A DNA stretch of 64,000 nucleotides from Epiperipatus broadwayi (GCA_028023455.1 JAQFVV010006270.1:4180834-4244833), one strand, 5' to 3'. Shown: positions 45,300 through 57,033, counted from the stretch's first letter. A program made the numbers and translations. The notes: generated from the sequence alone by a model not told the origin.

Positions 45300-46364
45300 T
45301 CTATCAAATGAGGATCTGTTGAAGCCTGGGGATAAGATCAACTGAGGGAAGGAAGACAACCACATCATCTACATAAACAAGGCTTTTGATGCTTTTATCC
45401 AGTGCAGGATGAGAATGTCAGGGAGGTCATCTTCCAGTCTGAGCAAGAGGGTATTCAGAAATGTGGTGAACCACAAAGTGCTCAGCGGAGAGCCCTGAGG
45501 GATGGATATGTTAGGTGTAAAGCCAGGGGAAACTTTCCCATCCAGGGTAACTAGGATTTCTCTGTTGGACAGGAGAGATTGTGGAGGATGGACAGAAGGG
45601 CCTCTGGAATGTTCAGGTCCCTGAGTACACCAAAGAGCAGGTCAATCCTAACAGTCGAAACTGCCTGGATGTCTAGTTGGACAGCAATTGGCCTGCCATT
45701 TTGAGACCACCTAACATGCTCAGAGGCTATCATAGTGTGACAGCACCAAGAGTGGAGCACCCCTTATAAACAAACTGTGAGGCAGAAAGGGCAGGAAGTA
45801 TGAATTGTTCTAGTGACACTTTGATCATAGACTCAATAAGTTTTATGAGCAGGGGGTCATCAAAATGGGTCTAAGACTCTTGAGCTCAGTTGGTGGCTGA
45901 TCTTTCTTAAGGAAAGTGACTAATGTTATTGGATAGAGACCCTTGATGCTGTAAAAACCTGAGGCCAGCTTGTTGATCATTTTGAGAGTAATGGGGATGG
46001 TGAACTGACTTAGGTGGAGATGGATAAACTTGGGGATAGCATGAGGATCAGGGTGGACATGGTCAGGAAAGCTTTTCAGTTTGTTATGTAGCATGGCCTG
46101 GGTGATGATAGGATCAGAGCTGACTGTCAAGGTTGATGGCATAGTAAAATGAGTGATGTCAGCTTTGAGAAGCATCCACTTATAATGGTTTTTCAAATGA
46201 AGGAGAAATTCCTGACCAATGTAGGATTTGTTGTCGATGGTGATGGATGAGGGGGTGGTTTGCTTCCTATGGGAACCAAGTGCCCACCCCAGGTAACTTC
46301 TGGTCCAACAATGCTGATTCCCCACATACCTCTGGGTACGTTTGACTGAGATGTACTCGGTCAA
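45300..46364 (-). pseudogene. LINE reverse transcriptase, broken
   Basis: Minus strand: TLVTFLKKDQPPTELKSLRP then ILMT (fingers block, 46364-45843), IAVQLDIQAVSTVRIDLLFG (block A, 45760-45551), PQGSPLS near 45505-45478 and Y-V-D-D at 45375-45364. Frameshifts separate the blocks and the usual block A DIKKAF-type Asp-Phe pair reads DIQAV. The order and the YVDD box identify a LINE RT. Confidence 0.8.
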
Positions 46365-46546
46365 GGCCTTTTGAGCATCATGATATTGAAGTTTTAGTTG
46401 GATGATAGTGCTAATATCTAATGGCCCACTCTCCTGATCATTCAGTTGCTCTGAAATTTTTCATGGAAGCCAGCAACTTGAGTGGCCCTCAGGAATTCCA
46501 GGTATATTTGTGGATGGCAGATTGTGGGATTTAAGATCTAATTGTT

Positions 46547-46905
46547 GTAGTTACATCTCTTGTTTTTTGTTATGATTATATTGAGACTTATGATAATATT
46601 ATTATAATCATTAGCTAATAAGATATTACTTATATAATTGATTTGTATGATTTATTTGAAAAGTTAACTGCTTTAATAAAGAAAGTTTTTGCTACAAAAA
46701 AGATTTGAGTTGGGTGGTGATGGAATGTAATTTTTTTTATCTATAGATGTACTTTTCAAAAAAAAGGTTAAAAATTATACCTAGTGCCAATTTATCACAT
46801 ATGTGTGTGTTTGTTCATATAATTTTAAAAAATATTAAAAGCAAAAGTTTTTAAAAGATAAGGTTCAAAAAGACAATAAAATCATATTTAAAATTACAAA
46901 CTTTA
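46547..46905. other. AT-rich spacer
   Basis: No recognisable feature. Confidence 0.35.
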
Positions 46906-46922
46906 TATTTATCCAGGCATAT

Positions 46923-47658
46923 CTATTTACTTCTGTTTAAAACCCTCTAATCACCATTCCATCCTTTTTTTCTTTTCAAAATATACATTACATATAAACA
47001 TATAATTCTATAATTAAAACACTTCAAACAATTAAAAGTCTCATTTTTCTCTTTTCTTTACAAAAACTTTATTTCTTGTATATATATATCCAAACGTTTC
47101 AACTATTTTTCATTTATAGTCATTTTCAAGGATCTAGAAAAATATATTACATTATAACAATATCCACATAATAAAATCAAAAAGGCCAAAAACATATAAA
47201 AAAAACACACAAGTAATGCATAAAAAATTATTTTTGGAAATAAATATAATTTTGAAGAATATATGAAAAAAGAATGAAATAAGTGTTTTATTGTAATAAT
47301 TGGATTTTGAATAAAAGAAAATATAAAAAGGGAAAGTTTTTTGAGGAGAAGGGAGGCAAGTAAGTGTGGTGTATATTTTATGTTTTAATTTAATTTATTT
47401 TTAATGTATTTTATTTATTTTAATTTTTATGGGGTTTATATATATTTTTTGTGTTTTTTAATATTGTTTTGGTCTTTTTTGTTTTATTATGTGGAGCTTG
47501 TTATAATGTAATATGTTTTTTCTAGATCCTTCAAAAAGACTATAAATTAAAAATAGTTGAAACGTTTGGATATATATACAAAAAATAAAGTTTTTGTAAA
47601 GAAAAGAGGAAAATGAGACTTTTAATTGTTTGAAGTGTTTTAATTATAGAATTATATG
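46923..47658 (-). mobile_element. hairpin retroposon, family J copy 1
   Basis: Arms (about 47003-47215 and 47440-47658) enclose a long A/T-rich centre. The left extension (46923-47002), reverse complemented, matches the right tail of copy 2 ('tatattttgaaaagaaaaa'). TTATCCAGGCATAT at 46909-46922 and TTATCTAGGCATAT at 47659-47672 differ at one base. The arms include 'gttgaaacgttt', as in Penelope-type terminal repeats. Confidence 0.8.
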
Positions 47659-47672
47659 TTATCTAGGCATAT

Positions 47673-48403
47673 ATAAATATTTTTTTACTTTAAATGAAGA
47701 AAAACAAATTGTTTTTTTTTTAAAAAAAATAAATAAATATATTTCTTAGTAAATCCTCTTAGATAGATTAATTAATTACAAAGAGAATAATGTATAACAG
47801 CTTTATATAGAGGGTGTATTACAGCAAGATAATAGTTAAAGAAACTAACTAAGGAATTTGAACAAAACAACTATGGAAAACATTTATTAATCAACTTATA
47901 AAAAAGAACATAATGAAATTGAACTAGTTAGAGTTGAAGTCAGTTGAAGCACAAGATTAAATTGAGTTCAGTTTCAGAGAACTGCAATTCAAATTCAGAG
48001 AGAATTTACACCAGAGTTGCTATTAGAGGACAAATAAGCTAATCTTAAGTATATTTTGAATGGATTGTATCACAGTTATGATTGGCTAAAGAATTGGAAA
48101 AGATTTTATATCAATCATTTATGCATTTTTGAAAGAATAACTCTTCCCCATCATCATGTTTTTTAAGAATTAACTGAACCATTGGAAATGATATATTGAA
48201 GCTTCATTGAAGTCCTTATTTGCACCCAAAAATTTAAAAATCATGCTGGCACATAACTTTGAAATATATACTTAAATACAGATGTTGAAAAAAATCTATA
48301 ATATTGGTCTTTGTAATAGTACAGATTAAATTTAGTCAGTAAAATTTGTCTTTAAATTTTATTTAAATTTGACAGTCCAATTATTTAAAAAGGAATATTT
48401 AAC
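47673..48403. other. AT-rich spacer
   Basis: Contains repeated short 'agttgaagtcagttgaagc' and 'gagttcagtttcagag' words near 47925-48005 and no gene. Confidence 0.35.
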
Positions 48404-48416
48404 TTCACTTAGTTGT

Positions 48417-48755
48417 TAAAACACTAAACATCACACGACCACTATCTCATACTAGTACATAATTGTTATTAAACAAAGCAAAACTCTCCATATAGTAGTG
48501 CCATCTTGTGCCAACAAGAGCAATCAGTGGATGCCAGAAGGCTTTTTTAGGGTTGCATTAGATCCTAAGATGTAGGTGCAGTGCTCTCAGACCAAAGGCT
48601 CCTCACTGATGACGGCCACAAGCCAGAAACTAGTATGGGGATATTGGATGAGTAGGCACTAGATAGGGATTTTATGCACAAGCCTTCTGGCATCCATTGA
48701 TTGCTCTTGCTGGTACAAGATGGCACTACTGTGTGGAGAGTTTTGCTTTGTTTAA
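48417..48755 (-). mobile_element. family A retroposon, copy 7
   Basis: The tail is on the left and the 'gcaaaactctcc' ends are inverted. The plus strand carries a clear hammerhead-like core: CTGATGA 48606-48612, stem CGGC-GCC, GAAAC 48626-48630 and TAGTA to 48635. TTCACTTAGTTGT at 48404-48416 and 48756-48768 is the target duplication. Confidence 0.88.
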
Positions 48756-48786
48756 TTCACTTAGTTGTGTTAATAATTTTAAATGT

Positions 48787-48937
48787 TTGTATAGAGGCAA
48801 AACTCTCCATACAGTAGTGTCATTCAGTGCAAGCCAGAGTAATCAATGGATACAGGAAAGTTTGTGCATAAAGTCCCTATTTAGTAAACAGCTTGTATAA
48901 GTATAAAGATTGGTGATCATGTGATGTTTAGTGGTTT
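48787..48937 (+). mobile_element. family A retroposon, copy 8 (short)
   Basis: A 151-bp insertion begins near 'gaggcaaaactctccatac' and ends in the family tail. AATTTTAAATGT at 48775-48786 and 48938-48949 is the target duplication. The hammerhead block is internally deleted. Confidence 0.85.
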
Positions 48938-48949
48938 AATTTTAAATGT

Positions 48950-49730
48950 CTTTCTTGTGGTAAAACATGTCAGAGATTTGGGGAAAATAATATACATATA
49001 CAAATTTAGTAATTCATTTTAAAAGAAAGTTTATTAATTAGTGTTTTTTAATTTTTTAAACCTTTTAATCCATATATATATAAATAATACGGCAATTTAT
49101 TAGTAAAACAGTTGTCTTTTTATTCTTATAAAAATTAAGATGATGAGATTTTAAAATTCTACAATAACTATTTAATGAATGTAGTGATCTGTTTAATTAT
49201 TAATTTATTAAGTGATATAATGTATCTTCATGTCTGAGTTTTTATATTTTGGTGAGAGTAAATTTAGTGAGAAAAAGAAGGGAATGAATAATATCAAAAG
49301 AGGTATGGTAAGCTGGTGGCACCCTTAACTCACACCTATGATTAATAACATGGTTTCAGTATATTAAAATATGAGTAAGATATCAGTATAAACTGAAAAA
49401 AAGGAATATATCACATACATTATGAATATATGTCTATAATCCAGTAGCTCCTTCATTTTCCTTTTTACTTTCATTTTGATTATTGTAATTATTGTTATGA
49501 TTTGTACCCTTGATGTTTGCACTGCATATAGTTATCATCTCTAGTTAAATACAATTATATTCTATAATCTTACTGACAAATCTCTTCAAGTGTATATAAA
49601 TAGTGCAACAATATGGGTTTAATTATTGATTGTCTCATCATTATTATCAGTGGAGATTTGGACCCTCATTTTTCTTCACTCTTTTTATTTTTTATACCAT
49701 TACTATATATATATATATATACTTATAATT
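48950..49730. other. AT-rich spacer
   Basis: No recognisable feature apart from short TA runs. Confidence 0.35.
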
Positions 49731-49742
49731 ACAATATATATC

Positions 49743-49833
49743 TATATTAGCTAAATAGCAAACATTTCAATACAATAACAAGTACTCTGAGAAAGGTACT
49801 TATTGTATTGAAACATTAACTATTTAGCTATTA
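49743..49833. repeat. short hairpin, family M
   Basis: Arms 49743-49784 and 49796-49833 pair ('ttagctaaatagcaaacatt' outward). The right arm reads CTGAGAAAGGTAC...GTATTGAAAC, reminiscent of but not a proper hammerhead core. Confidence 0.6.
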
Positions 49834-49837
49834 TATT

Positions 49838-50190
49838 TGTACTACATGGAAGCTCCCAGAAATAATACTATAAATTCATCATTTATCTGTGTGGTTGCCA
49901 AGCCTTATACTATGATGAATCTCATGCTTCCCTCTCCATGTGTGTATCTCTCAACATTTTTATCTATACAGAAGAGCTTCCTGAACATAATTCCATTTTT
50001 CTTGGGCACCAGAAATCCATTGGCCAAACTTTTGAACCCTCCTCTGCTTTTATTGTTGGTGTAAATGATATGATGCCAAACGTAAGATCAAAGAGGCTTG
50101 GCCTATAGCTAATAATGTCTATGCTATAGATTGAAAGGAATCATGCTTCCACCTCTTCAAGAAATTGACTCTTTAATTCACTATATATAT
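49838..50190. other. spacer with small ORF
   Basis: A 75-codon frame at 49837-50064 has mixed composition but no recognised domain and is not called. No repeat was recognised. Confidence 0.35.
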
Positions 50191-50197
50191 ATATATA

Positions 50198-50625
50198 GAA
50201 GACATATTTTGCGGGTTCATGCGTGTTAAAATATTTTAAATACTGACGTTTCGACTTGGTAACACAAGTCATCCATTGAGTGATAAAAAATAGAAAGATG
50301 GTTGTAGAGGCGCTACAATCACTGATTTGAAAAAAAAACGTTAAAGTTCCACCAATAGCAAAAATGTTAAATTAAGAATGATTTTTAAAAAAAATCTTTC
50401 CAAATAGGAGGAGGTTTGCTTGTATCATCTCGCTTATTGATACATTCTGGCCTTTTAAGTATCTCAATGGCTTCTCTAATTTTGCACTGGTATAGATTAT
50501 CACATCTGGATATGATCCTGGTACTAGAAAAATTAATTTTATGACTCAGTGGATGACTTGTGTTATCAAGTCAAAACGTATTTAAAATATTTTAACATGG
50601 ATGAACCCGCAAAATATGTTTTTTA
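50198..50625 (-). mobile_element. Penelope-like element end with inverted terminal repeats (family K)
   Basis: Arms 50198-50285 and 50541-50625 are inverse copies. In the minus direction they read GATGACTTGTGTTACCAAGT then CGAAACGTCAG, a hammerhead-like arrangement known from Penelope-type terminal repeats. The loop encodes (minus strand) KIREAIEILKRPECINKRD and PPPIWKDF, the typical end of the GIY-YIG endonuclease of Penelope-like ORFs. The rest of the element is missing. It would be the best local candidate for the source of enzymes that moved the hairpin families. Confidence 0.72.
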
Positions 50626-50629
50626 TATA

Positions 50630-52080
50630 TGCAACCCATGTAAATCTTCATATCAACATATATATATATATGAATATCTCTTGCTTATATATTCCACCTT
50701 TTCTTTCACAGATAAATCTTTGTCTATAATTATGAGGATATAGAAATTCCTTGAAAATGCTAAGCCACCTTAGTATTAGAATTCTCATTTTAGCCTCGAT
50801 GTTAACGGCATGTCAGCCCATATAGATATATTATTATTCATTTAAGGGAAGTTTACATATCTGTTAATATTACATAATTTATATATAGAAAATTATTACA
50901 ACTATAAATTCTTAATTTAGATGTCTTTGTTGATTGAACTTATTTGATTTTTTGCTGATTCATTAGTAATAATGATATAATTAATAAAAATATGATATCC
51001 TCCGTGTTTTGTATGTATAAAATGGTCCATATATGGTAATAAAAATAAATTTGACATATTTAAATTTAGATAATAATTCTTTTTATTTCAGTTGAGTTAA
51101 ATCAACAAAAATAAATACAAAAATTAAAATAAACCGTATTCATTAATATATATATATATATATATATTGTGCCATTACAATTTAGTCACTAGCTAAATTT
51201 ATAGTAATGTGCATGTAGAAAAGGTAAACCAAAATCATCATCACATTTTTATATAACCATAAAAGAAGCTGTAGGGCATCCAAGTTCAAACCCTACCAGA
51301 TCCAGTTTTAAAAAGCTTTAGACAGAAAGAGAGTGGGTCAACAATTATATGCTTTACTGTTTTAATAAATCTCAAAAAGAGCAGTACACACATTTAATAT
51401 TTAAATTTTCTGTTAAAAAAAAAGCCAAGTTATAATGCATACGTATAAGCAGTGTATGTGTAAGCTATTTAATTGTTTTATATTTCAAATATTCAACATT
51501 TTAACTTTCTTTAAAACTAACCTATGCTTGATCAATTCTAATATCTTATTCTATACTTCTATTTTGCTTTTCTATAATTATAATTGGGATTTAAAAGTTA
51601 CAGATTTAATTACATAATAGGGTTATAATTACTAAGCTAGCAATTATATTATTCAATGTTAGTTTATGAATGATTTGAAATAATGAAGTATGTGTGTACA
51701 TTACATACAGAAATTTACATTTATTAAATATTGAAAGAAAAGGAAGGATTAAATCTGTCAAATTATTTTTTTGTACAATTTTATGTTAAAAGAGGAAATC
51801 TGTTGAATCAGATATCTATTTTTGTAGCAATTTTGTTTTTGTAAATGATTGTTTGTCACTTTGGGAGCTTAATCTGGGTGGGAACTCTAATTTTAAAATT
51901 GTCTTATCTTAAGATCTAAAGAAGGAAGCTCAAAAATTTGAAATGTTACCTAGGTGTAAAAAGGAAAAAAGGATTAAGTCTATTTTTTTTAAAAAACAAA
52001 AGTGTCTGGAAAAAGGATTAAACTTTTCAGTTGAAAAATAATTTAGTTGAAAACAAATAAGAGATCTAATTAAAATGAAT
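50630..52080. other. AT-rich spacer
   Basis: At 51263-51305 there is a GTTCAAACCCT B-box-like word in a tRNA-like context, too weak to call. (TA)n lies at 51146-51168. No gene was recognised. Confidence 0.35.
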
Positions 52081-52112
52081 TTGTCCAAAAATAGCAAGTG
52101 ACGCTATCTCTG

Positions 52113-52147
52113 ATTGGTTAAGTTAGCTAAAAATTGGATATAAAAAG
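52113..52147 (+). promoter_or_regulatory. candidate core promoter: CCAAT box (inverted) and TATA box
   Basis: ATTGG at 52113-52117 is followed by TATAAAAAG at 52139-52147, spaced as in animal core promoters. About 590 bases of unusually complex, non-repeat sequence follow to a GTAATA donor-like site at about 52737. Stop codons in all plus frames mean that any transcript would be non-coding or a 5' untranslated exon. In AT-rich DNA such a match may be chance. Confidence 0.25.
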
Positions 52148-52739
52148 CTGTCTTGAAGAATTATTATGGTGATTATGATTCAGATTATTAGACTATTAAA
52201 TTGAATGTTGAAAATATAAGAAATGGCTGGCTAGAAAAATTATATGTATGTCCCATCTTTTCCGGACCATCTGGGGAAGCTGCACATCATATAGGAAAGA
52301 AAAGATGTTGTGTCTAAAATAATATTCTACACCTTTCAACTGACCAGAGAAATAAGATGTTTTTAATAGAAAGAAGAAAGCATTCACCTGCATTCGATGA
52401 AAGATGAATTAATCTACCGATAAATATTAATCATCAAGTCCAATTAATGGTTCCAACAACTGATTTTAAACTCAAGAAAATTTATAAATGTGAAAACAAC
52501 TGCTGTATTTCATCCACTAAAAGAATCATGCTTGACAGGAAGAGAAGAAAAATTAATATAATGATTTCCAAATTGTCCACTAAAGCAAATAACCTCAATA
52601 GAGTCATCATCATCAAATAGTTATACACCTCAAGAAAGAGATTGTTCCCATGTAAAATGGAAATGGTAGCTGCAGAAATATAGACATTATACAAGACAAG
52701 TTTGAACCCTTGGAAATTCGCCACAAACAAAGGATCGGT

Positions 52740-54080
52740 AATATGACTTTTTATATCTATTTTCTTTATGATATCAGAGTCTTAATAAACATTTTAGCAA
52801 TAAAGTGGTATATTTTATTTAAAGAACTTTTAAAGACTATTCAGATCGATTAAAAACAAGAATATCTTACTAATAATAACTTTGAGCTTCATAAATTATC
52901 TTGAATGTATCAAAATTATTTGTTTATTAATTTTCCAGTTATGAAATATTAATGTGTAAAACAATTTTTTTTTATGGTATTATGATTTTAGTTTTAACTA
53001 ATATATTATTATTATTTTGGTTTTAAATAACATTTTGTTATTATGGGATAAAACACGCACATACATAGTAATATTTTTATATGGGTATAATTGTGAGTGA
53101 ATGTGAAGTAACAAGTAGTATTACAATATTAGATTATTTTGTTTCAAGTTAAGTATAGCATTTCAGAGGTAGAAGAGAGGGGGAGAAAATAATTTAAAAC
53201 TTGTTTCTAAAACTTGCTCTTTCAATTCTATTAACATTTTTTTTAACATTCTACTTACATGTTAGATTTATAAAGTATGTGTGCTAATGAGCAGATAATA
53301 TTTTTTTTTTGAAATACTTTTCTCATGGAGTGAAAATCATGGTCAATGTGACATTCAACTTAATACAATATACATTTGAAGGGAAAGGGGGAAGAACTTG
53401 AAATTAATCTGAGGATTGTTATATAATCAATTATTATTATTGTTATTATTCATGTCAATTTTCATGTTTATCTAGAAATTTTTATGTATATGTTAGAAAT
53501 GCAGTAATAAATATTAGTTTGTTTTATTAAACGAGGTGTATATATTTCATTAAGAGTGGTCTTTAGTAAGTGTGATCATTCATCATCAATGGTTAAATAT
53601 TAGTTGTTTAAGATATGATTAAATATGCTAAGATTAACAATAATTATGAATTTCTTTATAAAAATTAGTTTTATGTTTAGGCTTAGTCCTAGAGCTGTAG
53701 TTGAAACCCTTGTCATTATCGTTATTATTATCATCATCATCATCATCATCAACGTTTTAATTAGTGAGCTGTTTAACTGTTTAAAGGCCATAAATAAATA
53801 TTGATTTTATAATATTTAGTGATTTCTTAGTATTATTATAACCACATCCCGTCATCTATTTCATGCAAGGATGAGTGAATTGCCATCCTAAATTAGTTAT
53901 ATATAATCTGAGCTAGTAAACTTATAAAAATATTGAAACACATTTGTTATGCTAAGATCTAAGAAATGATTTATGTCTAATATACTCCACTTTGGTTTAA
54001 AGATGTTTTACTTTTACCTAAATATTAGTGCGTATAGTGATATGGCTCAAAAAGCAAAATCTCCCATTTTTATTAGAAAT
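52740..54080. other. AT-rich spacer
   Basis: Contains an ATC/GAT microsatellite at 53727-53751. No gene was recognised. Confidence 0.4.
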
Positions 54081-54084
54081 AAAG

Positions 54085-54185
54085 TACCAAGAAGGGATTC
54101 AAACCCGGTACATGTGAAACGTTATTAGATATAACCGTGTCTAGATTCAGATAATCTAGTGGCGCCCTGCTAGACCATATTCACT
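54085..54185 (-). mobile_element. second tRNA-derived SINE type (long variable arm)
   Basis: Minus strand: TGGTCTAGCAGGGCGCC (A box and D arm), an anticodon arm CTAGA/TCTAG, an extended variable region and the B box GGGTTTGAATCCC. The long variable arm resembles a Ser or Leu tRNA. The acceptor ends do not pair. It continues into 'tactttatttctaataaaaa', possibly its tail. This family is distinct from the tRNA-Gly-like SINE. Confidence 0.65.
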
Positions 54186-54189
54186 TAGT

Positions 54190-54645
54190 ATTTGTTTAAA
54201 CATGCACTTAACATCAAACCAAGAAATGAAAGTGGATAAGATCTACTGTCTGTATATCTGAGTTATATTTTATTGAATTACTAGTGTACTCACCTCACGT
54301 GATTTCATATACCTGAGTTATTAATAATTTGCTTATAATAATATACTGAATATTTTGGATTCATAATTTTTTAACAATATTTTTAAATATTATGATCTTA
54401 TATATTGTAGACTACTCAGATATGGTAATAGTTATTTGAAACATCTTTAATTTTGTTACACTGGATCTGTGAGCGACGTTCTTTAATTTGTTACAATATA
54501 TATATATGTAGAATTGCACATATATAATTATAGCTATTACATAAAATAATCAAAGATATTAATAAACAATATATATTATAATCGTCAATAATGTAATTAA
54601 GAAAAAGAACCAAACGTTTTTCAGTTCATGATTTCAAAAAGTTAT
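54190..54645. other. AT-rich spacer
   Basis: No recognisable feature. Confidence 0.35.
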
Positions 54646-54647
54646 TA

Positions 54648-54882
54648 AACAGGCAAAAACTCTCCATACAGTAGGACCACCCTATGCCAATCAGAATAAT
54701 CAATGGATGACAGAAGGCTTGTGCATAAAATCCCCCATCTAGTGCCTAGTCATTCAATATCCCCAGACTAGTTTCTGGCTTGTGGCCTTCATCAGTGAGG
54801 AGCCTTGGATCTCAGAGCATTGCGTCTAGATCTTAGGATTTAATGCAACCCCCCAGCAGCTACCTTTTATCTCTATTAAATA
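54648..54882 (+). mobile_element. family A retroposon, copy 9, best hammerhead-like block
   Basis: Starts at 'aggcaaaaactctccatac' and is cut off at an A-run. On the minus strand, GATCCAAGGCTCCTCA, CTGATGA (54795-54789), AGGC-CACAA-GCCA, GAAAC (54775-54771), TA, GTC (54768-54766 side) and TGGGGATATTG follow in order. This is the order of a type I hammerhead with stem I pairing across its two ends. The tail is missing. Confidence 0.85.
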
Positions 54883-55330
54883 AAAAAAAAAAAAAAAAAA
54901 AACATATTATTTTTTTAAATAAAATCTAAAATATTTATATATAAATATGGTCCCAAACCCAGTAAAAAACCCCAAAAGCCCAAAACAAGAAAGGAGTGGG
55001 GGGATGAGGAAAGAAAACCACCCACCTCCCATTCTTTTTTTTATCGGGAGAGAAAAAGACTATAATGAATAGAGAATTTTTTTAATTAAAAAAAATTTTT
55101 TATAAGAAAAAAAAAGAGTGATGGGGTGTTGTTTTTTTTAAAAAAAAAAAAACCACCACACACATACTCTTGATTTTTAGATTATAATAACTATAAAACA
55201 AACACAAAAAAAAAAAGAGGAGGAAAAAAGAGAAAAAAAAATATTTTTTCCCAAAAAAAAATTCTCCCAATCCCACCAAAGAGAAGAGAAAAAAACTCAC
55301 TAAGTTTAAAAAAAATTTTAAAAATAATAA
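54883..55330. other. homopolymer-rich stretch, possibly low-quality sequence
   Basis: A23 at the start is followed by dense runs of A, T, C and G of 3-13 bases (for example 'cccaaaagcccaaaac'). The texture is unlike any other part of the window. It may be a real low-complexity region or poorly corrected reads. The ORF at 55100-55357 is an artefact. Confidence 0.55.
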
Positions 55331-55334
55331 TGTA

Positions 55335-56150
55335 ACCATAAGAAATATTAATTCCAAAAATATAGAGTTAAATAGTATTTAATAAATAGCAGTATAAACT
55401 AAATACATTTTCTTTGCCACTCTTGTCAAAGGCAGTAGATATAAAATTTTAAAAACCATTACACAAGTCAAACCTAAGCGCAGAAGTTATAAAGTCACCA
55501 TTCTAATTGCGAATATTCCAAACAGTACTCAACTGAACATTTTTAGACTTTCTATTTATTACAAAGCTACCATTAGAAGTAAAACAAGGCTTTTTAAATT
55601 TTATGTTTCCTATCATTGCATTCACTACAAACCATTTTTATTTCACTAGGACTGAAAATGTGACCAAATAAATGCTCATGCTCCAAAGCTACTAATGAAG
55701 TTGAAGAATCCAACTTAGCTTTACTGTAACAATACACATGCGGCTTAAGCCTTATAATAACGTTTGTTCTGGATTAACAACACCTATTTATTAAATACTA
55801 TTTATCTCCATATTTTTGGAAGGTTTACATGTATTATTTTGATAATAATAATAATAGTAGTAGTAGCCGTAGCACCAGTAGCAGTAATGCAATATGTTCT
55901 ATAATTATAAATCAGAATCAAGATAAGTTCATAGTATGTTAGCACTTACAAGTTCAGATTGTTGATCAGATCAAGAATAGTATGTTCCAAGATTAAAATG
56001 ATAGCATTAATAAAATAGATCTTATTCCCATTGCATTAACAAAAAATTGATGTTCATTCTGTAGAACTATCTATTATATATGCTAAATTTTAATAGCTAT
56101 TAAGCACTAAAATTGATAATTTGGTGTTGCCATATTACCAAAGAATGGAA
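55335..56150. other. AT-rich spacer
   Basis: A TAG/TAA trinucleotide run lies at 55843-55870. No gene was recognised. Confidence 0.4.
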
Positions 56151-56206
56151 TTCTCTTAAGAAGTGTATTATGGATATAAGAATAAAAAGAAGAACTGTCT
56201 TATATT

Positions 56207-57033
56207 AAATGGGACATTATTGGACTTTGTGAAGTTATAAGAAAAGATGAAGAGACAATTGATCTAAAAAGTGGACATGTACTCTATTGTAAAGGCACAA
56301 ATATTGGAAATACAAGTGGAGTAGGATTCATTATAAGTAAAAAGTGGAACAACATTGTGGAGATTGATGGTGTATCAGACAGAGTGGCAAGATTAGTTAT
56401 ACAACTTAATAGCAGATTCCAAATGCAGATAATTCAGGTTTATGCCCCAACAAGCGCTCATAGTGATGAAGTAGTAGAAGATTTTTATATGGATGTACAA
56501 AAGGCTTTCGATCAGAGTAAACAACATTTTAAAATTATTATGGGAGACTTTAATGCTAGAATTGGTAAACAAATGAAAGATGAAATGCTGTAGGTAATTT
56601 TGGTTATGGTAATAGAAATGAGAGAGGACATAGACTAGTGGAGTTTGCTGAAAAAGAAAAACTTTATATTATGAATTCTTTTTTTGAGAAAAATGTTAAA
56701 AGGAAATGGACATGGAAGCATCCCAATGAAGGTACAGCAGAATTGGATTATATTTTGACTAACAGAAAATACATATTTCAAGATTGTAATGTTCTTAATA
56801 AATTTAACACAGGAAGTGATCATCAATTAGTAAGATGTAAGATACGTGTTAATGCAAAACTAGAGAGACAAAAATTATTAAGAAAAACAATTTTTACAAT
56901 TGATATTCCTAATCTTCAGAAACATTCTAATGGATATAAATTAGAACTTACAAATCGGTTTGAAGTATTAGTAGATTTTGAGCATGATTCAGATTTGAAT
57001 GAAATTAATATGAAAATAACTGATACACTTTAA
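56207..57033 (+). pseudogene. RTE endonuclease domain, broken
   Basis: The frame from 56207 encodes KWDIIGLCEV (metal-binding Glu), SGVGFIISKKW, IIQVYAPTSAHSDE and IIMGDFNARIG (catalytic D-F-N). A frame break follows at about 56590, and the second frame (56594-57033) has WTWKHPNEGTAELDYILTNR and TGSDHQLVRC (the SDH block). All catalytic blocks are visible but the shift splits them. A TAA at 57031-57033 then interrupts the linker. Confidence 0.88.

Larger units (their letters stand above)
43912..46531 (-). mobile_element. poly(A) LINE, 5'-truncated, GC-richer
   Basis: TAAGATCTAATTGTT occurs at 43897-43911 and 46532-46546 as the target duplication. On the minus strand the 3' end is AATAAA plus an A-run (seen as T6 at 43911-43916). 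Within lie reverse-transcriptase blocks in the right order but broken frames. GC content is far above the window average. The clade is not certain. The endonuclease is lost to truncation. Confidence 0.88.

Noticed and set aside
52482-52730. 82-codon minus-strand frame resembling a membrane protein or chemoreceptor end
   Set aside because: No diagnostic motif, and the neighbouring frames do not continue it. Hydrophobicity alone is weak in AT-rich sequence.
55100-55357. 85-codon frame of Phe and Leu on the minus strand
   Set aside because: Produced by the homopolymer-dense block.
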